From contig JAGPMW010000005.1 of the NCBI GenBank assembly GCA_018052705.1, positions 33,016-97,015 on the forward strand: a stretch of 64,000 nucleotides of DNA. Direction: 5' to 3'. The notes below the pieces were generated by a model. The model made no database searches. It was given only the letters and a program-made list of their open reading frames with translations, and had not been told where the DNA came from. The first letter of the stretch is position 1. Each line of letters begins with the position of its first letter. A program made the translations under genes and the position numbers. The stretch comes from Selenomonas sp. (lineage in GTDB: Bacteria > Bacillota > Negativicutes > Selenomonadales > Selenomonadaceae). Shown in pieces: positions 34,858 through 43,592 of the stretch.

Positions 34858-34942
34858 CTTCCTCCTTATTTCAGACGTTCATGGCCAGCGTCTTTCTGTA
34901 CCGAAGTACTCCGCCCACTCAGAGGACCGTCCACATACTTTG
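34858..34942 (-). promoter_or_regulatory. L19-type leader candidate
   Basis: Leader between the rplS promoter and its ribosome site. It contains stem AGACG/CGTCT around CTGGCCATGAA directly before AATAAGGAGG, and GCGGAGTACTTCGGTAC upstream. Autoregulatory leaders for L19 are known in Firmicutes; the assignment here rests on position and this stem. Confidence 0.4.
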
Positions 34943-34944
34943 TT

Positions 34945-34973
34945 AGTGTACCATAATTGCAGTTGCGTTTCAA
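34945..34973 (-). promoter_or_regulatory. promoter of rplS
   Basis: Minus strand TTGAAA (34973-34968), 17-base spacer, TACACT (34950-34945). Confidence 0.72.
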
Positions 34974-35007
34974 CAGTCTGTATAAAATTTTTTCGTTCAC
35001 AGCGGCA

Positions 35008-36093
35008 TCAGCTGATCCGGGCGTCCATAGCCCGACGGACTACTGCTTCGGGAACATCATTACGGCTGATGACCGTCCCGATTCCCGTCATGAGCACCCA
35101 GTTGACTTTACCGCCGATCGTCTTCTTGTCGTGGAAAATATCTATATACATCGCATCAACTGTACATCCTGCCGCTTTTACTGGCAGCTTCAGATCTGTG
35201 ATCAGCTTCGTGACGCGCTCAGCAGCTGCCTTATCGATAAGCCCAAGCTGACAGCTGATATCGGCGGCCCCCACCATACCAATTGCCACAGCCTCACCAT
35301 GATTATAGCGCACATAACCGGTCTCTTTCTCAATCGTATGCGCTATCGTATGACCAAAGTTCAGTATCCGGCGCAGACCAGCCTCCTGTTCATCCTGACT
35401 GACCACTGCCGCCTTAATCTCACAGGAACGCGCAATCATATGCGTTGCCGCCTCAGGCTCCAGAGCTAACACAGACTGCTGGTTCCTCTCGAGAAACTCA
35501 AAAAATTCCCGATCATAAATAATGCCATATTTAATGATCTCACCCAATCCGGTATAGATTTCGCGTTTAGGCAGGCTCTGCATAAACGCAAGATCCATGA
35601 ACACAGCCTGCGGCTGATAGAACGCGCCGATGAGGTTCTTGCCCAGCGCATGATTGACCGCGACCTTGCCGCCAACACTGGAATCCACCTGCGCCAGCAG
35701 GCTTGTCGGCAGCTGGATAAACGGCACTCCACGCATATAAGTAGCCGCAACAAACCCAGCCAGATCACCAACCACGCCTCCTCCCAGGGCAAAAACAGGT
35801 GACTTGCGGTCCAATCCCAGCTCAATGGCCTTGGTATATAGCAATTCGGCTGTCGCCAGACACTTCGAGCTCTCACCAGCTGGAACCTCGGCCACCACCG
35901 CCTGCAGACCGACTGACTGCAATAGCTTCTGTATCCGGCCAGCATACAGCGGTCCTACGTTGCTGTCCGTCACAATCAATGCCTGACGCGAGAACCCTGC
36001 CTGCTCCACAAAGTGTACCAATTCCTCATCCAGACCATAACCAATGACAATATCGTAGCTTTTTTTGCCAAGATCTACCTTTACTTTACGCAT
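35008..36093 (-). CDS. aroB: 3-dehydroquinate synthase
   Basis: Second shikimate-pathway step, DAHP to 3-dehydroquinate, NAD and zinc dependent. 361 residues with GGGVVGDLAGFVAATYMRGV (NAD site, about 98), PTSLLAQVDSSVGGK (about 128) and the metal His motif LNFGHTIAHTIE (about 240). The start at 36093 follows GAGAGG; a GTG three codons earlier lies inside that site. It overlaps aroK by eight bases and closes the aroC-aroK-aroB unit. Confidence 0.96.
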   Translation of the reverse strand: MRKVKVDLGKKSYDIVIGYGLDEELVHFVEQAGFSRQALIVTDSNVGPLYAGRIQKLLQSVGLQAVVAEVPAGESSKCLATAELLYTKAIELGLDRKSPVFALGGGVVGDLAGFVAATYMRGVPFIQLPTSLLAQVDSSVGGKVAVNHALGKNLIGAFYQPQAVFMDLAFMQSLPKREIYTGLGEIIKYGIIYDREFFEFLERNQQSVLALEPEAATHMIARSCEIKAAVVSQDEQEAGLRRILNFGHTIAHTIEKETGYVRYNHGEAVAIGMVGAADISCQLGLIDKAAAERVTKLITDLKLPVKAAGCTVDAMYIDIFHDKKTIGGKVNWVLMTGIGTVISRNDVPEAVVRRAMDARIS

Positions 36094-36616
36094 GGATGAC
36101 ACCTCTCGATTTTAAGTAACGCTGAATAACCTCAACCACCTGCAGCGGGGATAAATCACTCGTATCAACCGTATAGTCGGCCTGCTGATATAAAGCCTGA
36201 CGTTCTGCCATCAGCCTGGCAACAGCCTGCCGCCGATCTCCCTGATCAGCCTGATCAAGCACCGGACGGGAGCCGCGATGACTGGTCCTTATCAGCACGG
36301 CATCCACACTGGCACGCAGACAGATGATGACGCCAGACTCGCGGAACCGGGCCATATTGGCCGGATCTTTCACGGTGCCACCGCCCGTCGATATCACCGC
36401 ATTACGGCGTGCAGCGAGCCGGTCAACCAGCTGGCGCTCCTGCTCGCGGAAATAAGCCTCTCCCCGCTGTGAAAAGATCTCGGAAATACTCATCCCTGAC
36501 TCAGCCTCAATCTGCTGATCCATGTCAATGAACGCCGATCCCAGCCGGGCCGCCAGCATCCGCCCGGAGCTGGTCTTACCCGTGCCCATAAATCCGATGA
36601 GTACGACGTTTCTCAT
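36086..36616 (-). CDS. aroK: shikimate kinase
   Basis: Phosphorylates shikimate with ATP. 176 residues: P-loop GFMGTGKTS (about 7-15), shikimate-binding DMDQQIE (about 31), GGGTV (about 77) and the LID region SHRGSRPVL. I choose the ATG at 36616, nine bases after AAAGGA; the GTG at 36622 overlaps the aroC stop. Middle gene of aroC-aroK-aroB. Confidence 0.95.
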   Translation of the reverse strand: MRNVVLIGFMGTGKTSSGRMLAARLGSAFIDMDQQIEAESGMSISEIFSQRGEAYFREQERQLVDRLAARRNAVISTGGGTVKDPANMARFRESGVIICLRASVDAVLIRTSHRGSRPVLDQADQGDRRQAVARLMAERQALYQQADYTVDTSDLSPLQVVEVIQRYLKSRGVIHA

Positions 36617-36618
36617 AC

Positions 36619-37779
36619 TCACCAGTCCTTTCCAATTCGTTCCCGGTAATGCTCGAGAGCTGATTTAACATCGACCATCGCATCCGAACCGAATTTATCA
36701 CAGACAGCCTCCGCCATGACAAAGGCTGTCATCGCCTCACCAACTACTGATGCAGCCGATACTGCGCAGGTATCACTGCGTTCCTTGCAGGCCAATACTT
36801 CCCTGCGGCTGGCGACATCAATCGAATGAAGTGGTGTCATGAGCGTCGGAATTGGCTTCATGGCCGCCTTTACGACGACCTCCTCGCCATTACTCATCCC
36901 CCCCTCAAGACCACCAGCCCGGTTTGTCTGCCGATAAACCTCACCCTGTCCATCAAGGAAAATTTCATCATGAATCTGGCTGCCGGGCAGCATCGCACAC
37001 TGAAAACCGGCGCCAATCTCTACGCCCTTAATCGCCTGAATTGACATCATTGCCCCAGCCAGTTTCGCATCAAGACGACGATCCCATTGGATATGACTGC
37101 CCAGTCCAGCAGGCAGCCCCCGCACCGTCACTTCAAAGATTCCGCCCAACGTATCACCCGCCTGCTTTGCCTCGTCAATCCGAATCTTCATCGCAGCCTC
37201 TGCGGTCGGATCATAGCAGTTCAGCTCCGAATCCGAGTCTTGTCCGAGCAAGGAACGATCCACCCTGGCAGGGTTGACTTCCACACCGCCAATGGCCAGA
37301 ACCTGAGATACCACCTCGATGCCCAGCGCCTGCAGAAAGGCCTTGCAAACAGCTCCGACTGCTACGCGCATCGTCGTCTCACGTGCGCTGGACCGCTCCA
37401 GAATATCCCGCACATCCTCCCGTGCATATTTCTTTACACCAGTAAGATCCGCATGACCCGGACGGGCTGCCGTCACCATCGGTCCAGATGGCTCACCAAA
37501 CACGGCCATACGATCCGTCCAGTTGCCAAAATCCTTATTGACCACCCGCAAGGTAACCGGGCCGCCCAGCGTCTCACCGAAGCGCACGCCGGAAACGATC
37601 TCGACCTGATCCTGTTCAATCTTCATGCGGCCGCCACGCCCATACCCCTGCTGACGCCGCGCCAGATCCTTATTAATTACAGACAGATCCAGCTTCAGCC
37701 CAGCCGGAAGCCCTTCCAAAATTGCTGTAAGACACGGTCCATGGGATTCTCCGGCAGTCATAAAACGTAAGATACTCAT
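36619..37779 (-). CDS. aroC: chorismate synthase
   Basis: Last step of the shikimate pathway, EPSP to chorismate, using reduced FMN. 386 residues with GESHGPCLTAILEGLPAG (signature 1), RPGHADLTGVKKYAREDVRDILERSSARETT (signature 2) and RREVLACKERSDTCAV (signature 3). Start at 37779, nine bases after GAGAGGTG. First gene of aroC-aroK-aroB with its own promoter. Confidence 0.97.
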   Translation of the reverse strand: MSILRFMTAGESHGPCLTAILEGLPAGLKLDLSVINKDLARRQQGYGRGGRMKIEQDQVEIVSGVRFGETLGGPVTLRVVNKDFGNWTDRMAVFGEPSGPMVTAARPGHADLTGVKKYAREDVRDILERSSARETTMRVAVGAVCKAFLQALGIEVVSQVLAIGGVEVNPARVDRSLLGQDSDSELNCYDPTAEAAMKIRIDEAKQAGDTLGGIFEVTVRGLPAGLGSHIQWDRRLDAKLAGAMMSIQAIKGVEIGAGFQCAMLPGSQIHDEIFLDGQGEVYRQTNRAGGLEGGMSNGEEVVVKAAMKPIPTLMTPLHSIDVASRREVLACKERSDTCAVSAASVVGEAMTAFVMAEAVCDKFGSDAMVDVKSALEHYRERIGKDW

Positions 37780-37823
37780 TGCTTGATACACCTCTCATGG
37801 TTTCATTTTTTATCATTATTAAC

Positions 37824-37852
37824 AGTTTAAGTTATCAGGGAGTATAAATCAA
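37824..37852 (-). promoter_or_regulatory. promoter of aroC-aroK-aroB
   Basis: Minus strand TTGATT (37852-37847), 17-base spacer, TAAACT (37829-37824), between the pilus gene stop and aroC. Confidence 0.6.
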
Positions 37853-37869
37853 GTCTTCCCAACAGTAAT

Positions 37870-38409
37870 TCATGTCTCCATAGCAAAGATATGCAATAAC
37901 ATTTCACAATCCAGAAGGCCCTCTTTTCCCTGTATCGCCGTCTGCTGCACGGAAATATACCGGTCTGAGTTCTGGATTTCCCGCAAAAATGCAAGCAAAG
38001 CGAAATAACTGCAATGAAATCTCAACTGCACAGGCAGGACCTTTACCCCATCCTGCGACTGAACTTTGCCCGGCGTCACACTCTGCAACAAAACCTGATG
38101 ACGGATAGCCTGCTGCTGCACCTCTGTTAGAAACCGTCCCTGCTCCAGCTGGTCCGGCAATGCCTGATCTGCCCGTAGCTGCTGCTCAAGCAAATCCTTC
38201 TCAAAGGCGGAAAAGTCCAAATGGGCATTCTGATAGTTCTCAACCGCCACCACTTCCGCCCGTACCTTCGCACTCTCTGCCTGCGCATCCTGGCGCGCAG
38301 ATTGCAAAGGCAGCTCAACAAACTGATAGCATGCCAGTACCAGCAGCATGGACAGACAAGCCGCTGCTCCCAGCCATTCCCGTCCTTCCAGATTCCATCG
38401 TATCGTCAT
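37870..38409 (-). CDS. PilO-like type IV pilus assembly protein
   Basis: 179 residues: a short cytoplasmic start, one membrane segment (about 13-31), a helical stretch (about 35-90), then an alpha/beta domain ending in VQLRFHCSYFALLAFLREIQNSDRYISVQQTAI, the ferredoxin-like fold of PilO. In type IV pilus machines PilO pairs with PilN at the inner membrane. It is the last gene of a four-gene pilus run; the call rests on layout and order more than on motifs. Confidence 0.72.
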   Translation of the reverse strand: MTIRWNLEGREWLGAAACLSMLLVLACYQFVELPLQSARQDAQAESAKVRAEVVAVENYQNAHLDFSAFEKDLLEQQLRADQALPDQLEQGRFLTEVQQQAIRHQVLLQSVTPGKVQSQDGVKVLPVQLRFHCSYFALLAFLREIQNSDRYISVQQTAIQGKEGLLDCEMLLHIFAMET

Positions 38410-38431
38410 CCTGTATCCACCCTTTCTATAT

Positions 38432-39568
38432 CTACAGATGAAGACTTAGCTGAAAAGAGACTATATCCTTATCCACACTCGAAGACTTAAGCACCGGTCC
38501 CTGTGGGAAAAAATCACGATCCTGCTCAAATGCCTTGATATAATCTGCCAGGGCCTCAAAACTTACCGCCTGCCCTTTGATTTGCAGCACATCACCATCT
38601 TCCAGCTGCAGCCCGTCCAGCCAGGCCCCTTCGGTGGTCATGCTCCCGAAATGTACCAATACACTGTACCATGGAAAATTCTTGGCTGACAATGCCTGCA
38701 GCTGCTGATTTTTAACATCGATTTCCTGCCGGACAGACTCCAGCCGTTCCATTCGCTGCTGGTCAGGCCCCAGCTGTGCCAGATCCTGCTGTGCCTGCGC
38801 AGCCTCTTGTCGCGCCGCATAGAGCTGCCAGCAGTCCCAGCCGGTCCAGCCACTCAGAAAGAACAGCACCGACGCTAACCAGACAAGTGCCAGCCGGCGA
38901 TAGTCCCAGCAGATCCCGCCTCTGGACCGCGACGCCTGCAACAGTCCACATACCCTTTCTTTTGGGACCTGGTCTCCAACCGAAAAACTATTAGTCTCTG
39001 CTGGTGCCATGATTATCAGTTCTGCCAGTGGCAACTCTGCTGTAGTAAACGATTGCTGCCAAAGTTGCAGATCAGACCGCTCGACAGCCGCCATCCAGAA
39101 GTCCCCCTCGTTCAACTCAGCCTGCACAGTCTGACACTGCTCAACATCCCAGCCCTGCTCTGCAGCCTTGGCCTCCAGTTCCCAATAGGCAGCTTCCGTC
39201 CTCTCCTCAGCTGACATATCCGGTGGTAATCGCAGTACATACCCCAGCACCACTTCCTCCGGCAGAATCAGCAGCCGCGGCCACCCATTCCAACCCAGCT
39301 GTGCCAGCCTCAGCCCCGCCGCATCTGCAAACTGCGCCGGAAAATCTTCCTCCCGGACCAATTCATTGCCAATCCGAGGCGTTATCGGTTCTTGCACAGA
39401 TTGCTTCACCAGCCAGCTGCCAGCATCTATCTGCCAAAGCATCAGTTGAATCGAGGCCCTGCCAACCGGCAATAGACATACAACGGTATCCCCATACACA
39501 GATTCCCGTATCAGCGCATGCTGCAGCCGGCGGCCAAGCCCCTTCAACCATAACGCAACCTGTTTCAT
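38432..39568 (-). CDS. PilM/PilN-like fused type IV pilus assembly protein
   Basis: 378 residues. The N-terminal part (1-215) resembles a shortened PilM-like cytoplasmic domain (LRLPPDMSAEERTEAAYWELEAKAAEQGWD recalls the PilM YEA-type region). A membrane segment (about 226-243) and the C-terminal PilN domain follow: a coiled coil (QEAAQAQQDLAQLGPDQQRMERL) and the VLVHFGSMTTEGAWLDGLQLEDGDVLQIKGQA fold. The start at 39568 lies four bases after the upstream stop; a longer frame would overlap. In most bacteria PilM and PilN are separate genes. Confidence 0.75.
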   Translation of the reverse strand: MKQVALWLKGLGRRLQHALIRESVYGDTVVCLLPVGRASIQLMLWQIDAGSWLVKQSVQEPITPRIGNELVREEDFPAQFADAAGLRLAQLGWNGWPRLLILPEEVVLGYVLRLPPDMSAEERTEAAYWELEAKAAEQGWDVEQCQTVQAELNEGDFWMAAVERSDLQLWQQSFTTAELPLAELIIMAPAETNSFSVGDQVPKERVCGLLQASRSRGGICWDYRRLALVWLASVLFFLSGWTGWDCWQLYAARQEAAQAQQDLAQLGPDQQRMERLESVRQEIDVKNQQLQALSAKNFPWYSVLVHFGSMTTEGAWLDGLQLEDGDVLQIKGQAVSFEALADYIKAFEQDRDFFPQGPVLKSSSVDKDIVSFQLSLHL

Positions 39569-39572
39569 CCAT

Positions 39573-40064
39573 TCACCGTGCCCATCCACACCAGACATAC
39601 CGTTCTCCTTTCTTTGTTGCCCGCTTTCTCAGTAATCCGCGAACCACCTTTTTATGCAGCCAGCCGCCTGCAGGCCGCCAACACGCAGCGCCCGTCAGTA
39701 TGAGCTTATCCTCCCGATATTCCGGCGTCACCCTGACTTCCATCTCTGGCATAGCGGCCGATGATTCCATAGCCCGATACTCATTAGAAATCCCCCGCCC
39801 CAGCTCATACATTCGCGCCTCCTGCTCCACCGCCCCTTCAGCCGCCAGCCGCAGATCCATTTCCTGCTGGTAGGCGATATTGTCACTCCAGGCTGCCCGT
39901 ACAAAATAAAGGATTGCCAGCCCGAAGCCCAGCATCAGCATCATGAGGCAAAGAGCCGCCAGAGACACGAACCCCTGCTGCCCATCCCTGCAGACTTCAG
40001 GGGACCGATAGACACTTTGCCTGATCCACTGGCAGATATACTGCTGTCTGGAGCGTATAGACAT
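39573..40064 (-). CDS. PilX-like pilus assembly protein
   Basis: 163 residues with a basic start and the QQGFVSLAALCLMMLMLGFG membrane helix (about 29-52), as in the PilX N-terminal domain, followed by a helical neck (DLRLAAEGAVEQEARMYEL) and a small external domain. The gene starts inside the preceding prepilin gene (68-base overlap) with GAGGTGA nearby. Likely a minor pilus component. Confidence 0.72.
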   Translation of the reverse strand: MSIRSRQQYICQWIRQSVYRSPEVCRDGQQGFVSLAALCLMMLMLGFGLAILYFVRAAWSDNIAYQQEMDLRLAAEGAVEQEARMYELGRGISNEYRAMESSAAMPEMEVRVTPEYREDKLILTGAACWRPAGGWLHKKVVRGLLRKRATKKGERYVWCGWAR

Positions 40065-40569
40065 GTTCCGTCACCTCACTCTTTCCCGTCAACCGAATAA
40101 CATACAACCCCGCAGCTCCGGCCTCAGGCGTACAAGAAAACTCTGTTATCGTCACCGCTGCCAACGAATGATCACCAGTCATAGGCGCCGATGCATCTTC
40201 ACATACCAGTTTATGTGTGCCCTGGATCGTGTTCAGCCAATACTCAAGGCGAACTTCCTGCTCCTTGCCCGCTGCATCCGCTGGCAGCGTCTTGATAATC
40301 TCGTAACCTTGTTTATCACCGGGCAATGGCCGGATTTCCCGCGCCTCAAGCATATCCTCTACCACGCGCTCAAATGCAAACTGAACTTCCTGCTGCAACT
40401 CTGCATCGGCCATGATAGAAAGATAATGGTGCATTCCCCAAAGTGCTGCCGTCCCCAACGATGCCAGTAACATTACAATCATTGGTACTGATATTACCGC
40501 CTCCAATAGTACAAAACCCCGCTGACACTGATTGCCGGCTCTCATACTCCTCCACTCCCTACGCGTCAT
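39997..40569 (-). CDS. type IV prepilin-like protein
   Basis: 190 residues. The class III signal is clear: a short basic leader ending in QCQRG, then FVLLEAVISVPMIVMLLASLGTAALWG, with Glu at +5 after the cleavage Gly, then a long helix and a globular part. The frame starts at 40569; an ATG at residue 9 directly after GTGGAGGAGT is an alternative giving a 10-residue leader. It is the first gene of the pilus run. It looks like a minor pilin (PilV/PilW type) rather than the major subunit. Confidence 0.82.
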   Translation of the reverse strand: MTRREWRSMRAGNQCQRGFVLLEAVISVPMIVMLLASLGTAALWGMHHYLSIMADAELQQEVQFAFERVVEDMLEAREIRPLPGDKQGYEIIKTLPADAAGKEQEVRLEYWLNTIQGTHKLVCEDASAPMTGDHSLAAVTITEFSCTPEAGAAGLYVIRLTGKSEVTEHVYTLQTAVYLPVDQAKCLSVP

Positions 40570-40735
40570 AATTTCACCAACAACAATATATTCTTAATAT
40601 AAACATAATTCAACGTTCTCATCTTTATATCCTGCTTAAAAATACAATAAGAGGTAAAGTGTGTTACATATATACACCTTGTCCCGGTCCGCTTTATAGG
40701 ATGCAGCAATCCAGATAAGCCTGCCCATTCAAAAT

Positions 40736-40785
40736 ATTACACAAAAAGCGCAGCAACGTGGATGTTGCTGCGCTTTTTGTGTAAT
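40736..40785. terminator. long bidirectional hairpin terminator
   Basis: A perfect 22-base inverted repeat (40736-40757 with 40764-40785) around GTGGAT, with CAAAAAG/CTTTTTG tracts in the arms. It ends the hslO/YgjP-side transcript and insulates the pilus genes. The rest of the 240-base gap (40570-40735) is A/T-rich and should hold the pilus promoter; I see no clean -35/-10 pair there. Confidence 0.88.
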
Positions 40786-40809
40786 ACCAACTTTGTTTTA
40801 AACTTTATC

Positions 40810-41514
40810 TCACTCAAAATCTGCTGCGGCATTAAGTTCTTTCTTGCGCTGCCGCCAATTTGGACAGTATTGATCCATACGAGCTTTAAAAGCGGGACCA
40901 TGGTTGTATTCCCACAGATGCGTAAGTTCGTGGATCATGACATATTCCAGCGCCTCCGGCTTATATTTAGCCAGTTGCAAGTTAAGCCAGACCCTGGCTT
41001 TCACGACATTGCAGGTGCCCCAGCGGGACTTCATATTGCGAATGCGGCATTCAGCAGCCTGCCGGCCGACAATAGTTTCGCATCGGGGCAGCAGCACCGG
41101 TATTGCCTGTTCCAGCATCCGGCGATACCAGCCATTAACAATTTCACGCCGCTGCTGCTGTGTCGTATAATCTGGCACATAGAGCAGCACCCGATTCTCT
41201 TTTTGATAGATTGCAGCCTGCTCCCCAACGGACGAACGCACGACCAGCTCGCGATACTCGCCCCAGACAGGGATCCGCTCTCCGCTCACATACTGTCGCC
41301 GCGACCGAATTGGCATTTCCCTCATCGCCTGCTGTTTCTTATTGACCCAGTCCCAGTTTTTAGTCAGGAAACTCATGATATCTGCCTGCGCCATCTGATT
41401 TGGAGCCGAGATTTCAATGTGTCCATCTGGTTTCTGTACGCGCAGATACATATTTTTCATGCGTTTGCGCGTAACTTTCACCATTTGTCCATCATAAGAA
41501 AATAATTCTTCCAT
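40810..41514 (-). CDS. YgjP-like metal-dependent hydrolase (DUF45, M48-like)
   Basis: 234 residues of the YgjP group. The zinc motif HELTHLWEYNH is near residue 195 (HExxH plus a third His) and is preceded by the conserved MKSRWGTCNVVKARVWLNLQL. No membrane segment. The group has a metalloprotease fold; a nucleotide hydrolase activity has been reported for one member, so the substrate is open. AGGAG lies before the ATG. It follows hslO by 22 bases. Confidence 0.9.
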   Translation of the reverse strand: MEELFSYDGQMVKVTRKRMKNMYLRVQKPDGHIEISAPNQMAQADIMSFLTKNWDWVNKKQQAMREMPIRSRRQYVSGERIPVWGEYRELVVRSSVGEQAAIYQKENRVLLYVPDYTTQQQRREIVNGWYRRMLEQAIPVLLPRCETIVGRQAAECRIRNMKSRWGTCNVVKARVWLNLQLAKYKPEALEYVMIHELTHLWEYNHGPAFKARMDQYCPNWRQRKKELNAAADFE

Positions 41515-41536
41515 CGTATCTGCTCCTGCTATAGTC

Positions 41537-42418
41537 TCAGTTTTGCGCCCGTTTCATGGCCTCATCAAAAATGGCCTGCAATTCCGCGCCATCAAACTGA
41601 TATTTCTCATTGCAGAAATGGCAGCAAACCTCGGCATGGCCATCGGTAACCAGCGACTGCAGATCTGTCCGCCCAAGACTCAGCAAAACTTCACTAATAC
41701 GTTCTTTGGAACACTGACAGGAAAATGCCAGCTCCGTTGTCGTCATGTAGTGAATATCAAACCCTCGCAAAAGCTCGGCTATGATTCCCCTGGCATCGAG
41801 GCCATGCTCAACCATATGGGAGACGGAATTCACCTGCCGGAGATTGGCCTCAAGCTTGTCGATGCACTCATCTGTTGCATCCGGCAGCGGCTGGATGATA
41901 AAGCCACCAGCACCAATGCACTTAAACTCAGGGTTCACCAGAACCCCAAGGCCAACACTCGACGGCGTCTGCTCGGAGACATACAGATACTTCGTAAGAT
42001 CATCGGCAATCTCGCCATCTGTAATCTCTGAACTGCCCGTGATCGGATTCTTCAGTCCGGTAAATCTGGTCACCGACACCATCCCCTGCCCGATACCACC
42101 GCCCACATCGATTTTCCCCAGTGCATTGAGCGGCAGGTTGACATGCGGCTCATCAACATAGCCGCGCACAAAACCTTCCGGCGTTGCATCAGCAGTAACC
42201 TTGCCCAGCGGACCATCACCAGCAAATTTGATGGTCAATGCTTCTTTGTTCTTGAGATTCGCCGCCATCAGCAGCGCAGCAGTCATCGTGCGTCCCAGTG
42301 CGGCAGCAGCTACCGGATAACAGTCATGGCGTCGGATCGCCTCGTTAACAAGATCAGTCGTGACAGCCGCATAGATTCGTACGCCGTCAGCCGTCGCCTT
42401 GACTAAATGGTCTTTCAT
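41537..42418 (-). CDS. hslO: Hsp33 redox-regulated chaperone
   Basis: Holdase switched on by oxidation. 293 residues with the N-terminal chaperone domain (DHLVKATADGVRIYAA) and the C-terminal zinc site: CQC near 235 and CHFC near 267, the CxC ... CxxC pattern that releases zinc when oxidised. Length is normal. It is followed by the YgjP-like gene on the same strand. Confidence 0.96.
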   Translation of the reverse strand: MKDHLVKATADGVRIYAAVTTDLVNEAIRRHDCYPVAAAALGRTMTAALLMAANLKNKEALTIKFAGDGPLGKVTADATPEGFVRGYVDEPHVNLPLNALGKIDVGGGIGQGMVSVTRFTGLKNPITGSSEITDGEIADDLTKYLYVSEQTPSSVGLGVLVNPEFKCIGAGGFIIQPLPDATDECIDKLEANLRQVNSVSHMVEHGLDARGIIAELLRGFDIHYMTTTELAFSCQCSKERISEVLLSLGRTDLQSLVTDGHAEVCCHFCNEKYQFDGAELQAIFDEAMKRAQN

Positions 42419-42458
42419 ATTCTGATTCCTTCCTTTGATTTCGTTGTCTTTCGATAAA

Positions 42459-42493
42459 AGAAAAGCCTTCCCAAAAAGCAGGAAGGCTTTTCT
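42459..42493 (-). terminator. intrinsic terminator after the phosphodiesterase gene
   Basis: A 13-base stem AGAAAAGCCTTCC (42493-42481) pairs with 42471-42459 around a 9-base loop, followed by TTTTA on the minus strand. It ends the rib-side transcript. Confidence 0.88.
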
Positions 42494-42500
42494 GTGCGGT

Positions 42501-43058
42501 TTACATCTTATATTGCATCAAAACTTCATCGGTGTCAATATCATAGATCCGGATCTCGCCATCCTGCAGGACAGCAAAGGTATTGCGTCCATCCTCCCGC
42601 TTGGAAAGCGCCGCAGAGCCGGGGTTCAAGAACACGGTCTGACCGCGCTTCTCGAGTACTGTAGTATGGATATGGCCGCTGATGAACAGGTCCGCCCGCA
42701 AATGCCGCGCCATCGCATCCTTTTCTGCATCCGACATGACGGTATCGCCATGTGTGATGATGATCCGTAATCCTTCCGCTACAACATAGGCATAGGGCGC
42801 TTCCACCGGCAGTTCCAGGCAACTGGCATCCACCGAGGAATCGCAGTTGCCCCTGGCTATGATAACAGGTACCGGGCAGGTGTTGATGCGCTGTACGAGT
42901 CCAGCCGGATTATAGTCTTCCTTCATTGGGTTACGTGGACCATGATAGAGGATATCGCCTGCATGCAGAATCATATCCGCATTCTGGAATTGCTTTTCCC
43001 AGGCTTTCTGCCAGGCCATCTCATGACCATGGGTATCACTGATAATACCAATTTTCAT
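42501..43058 (-). CDS. YfcE/MJ0936-type metallophosphoesterase
   Basis: 185 residues with the calcineurin-like pattern: GIISDTHGH (about 4-12), HAGDILYHGPRN (about 32), ARGNCD (about 68), IITHGD (about 98), SGHIHT (about 126). YfcE relatives cleave phosphodiesters with manganese. It follows ribH after 39 bases and ends before a terminator, so it may be carried on the rib transcript. A link to flavin metabolism is not shown. Confidence 0.9.
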   Translation of the reverse strand: MKIGIISDTHGHEMAWQKAWEKQFQNADMILHAGDILYHGPRNPMKEDYNPAGLVQRINTCPVPVIIARGNCDSSVDASCLELPVEAPYAYVVAEGLRIIITHGDTVMSDAEKDAMARHLRADLFISGHIHTTVLEKRGQTVFLNPGSAALSKREDGRNTFAVLQDGEIRIYDIDTDEVLMQYKM

Positions 43059-43097
43059 TATTCAGCCTCTTTTCGTCGCTCCAGTCAAAACAGGGAC

Positions 43098-43565
43098 TCA
43101 GCCGATCTGTTTAAGCAGATTGGCCATCTCCATTGCTGCCATTGCGCCATCAACACCCTTGTTGCCAGCTTTCGTGCCCGCACGCTCGATGGCCTGCTCG
43201 ATGTTCTCAGTCGTAACAACGCTGAAGATCGTCGGTACGCCGGTCTGCATACCGACCTGGGCTACGCCCTTGGAAACTTCATTGCAGACATAGTCATAGT
43301 GAGACGTCGAGCCACGAATGACGGCACCGAGGCAGATGACAGCATCATACTTGCCACTCTCTGCCATCTTCTTAGCAACGACGGGGATCTCAAATGCGCC
43401 CGGTACCCAGGCCACATCGATATCCTCATCCTTTGCTTCATGGCGGTGAAGCGTATCAAGTGCACCGCCCAACAGTTTGCTAGTGATGAATTCATTGAAA
43501 CGAGCCGTCACGATACCAAATTTCAAGCCTTTTGCGGTTACAAAACCTTCGATTACATTTGCCAT
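43098..43565 (-). CDS. ribH: 6,7-dimethyl-8-ribityllumazine synthase
   Basis: Joins the ribityl pyrimidine with the four-carbon phosphate made by RibBA. 155 residues with [15 protein letters not shown] (about 20), [16 protein letters not shown] (about 53), [23 protein letters not shown] (about 78) and the catalytic His in that region. Last biosynthetic gene of ribD-ribE-ribBA-ribH. AGGAGG precedes the ATG. Confidence 0.97.
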   Translation of the reverse strand: MANVIEGFVTAKGLKFGIVTARFNEFITSKLLGGALDTLHRHEAKDEDIDVAWVPGAFEIPVVAKKMAESGKYDAVICLGAVIRGSTSHYDYVCNEVSKGVAQVGMQTGVPTIFSVVTTENIEQAIERAGTKAGNKGVDGAMAAMEMANLLKQIG

Positions 43566-43592
43566 TGTCTATTCCTCCTAATTCTTTCTGTC

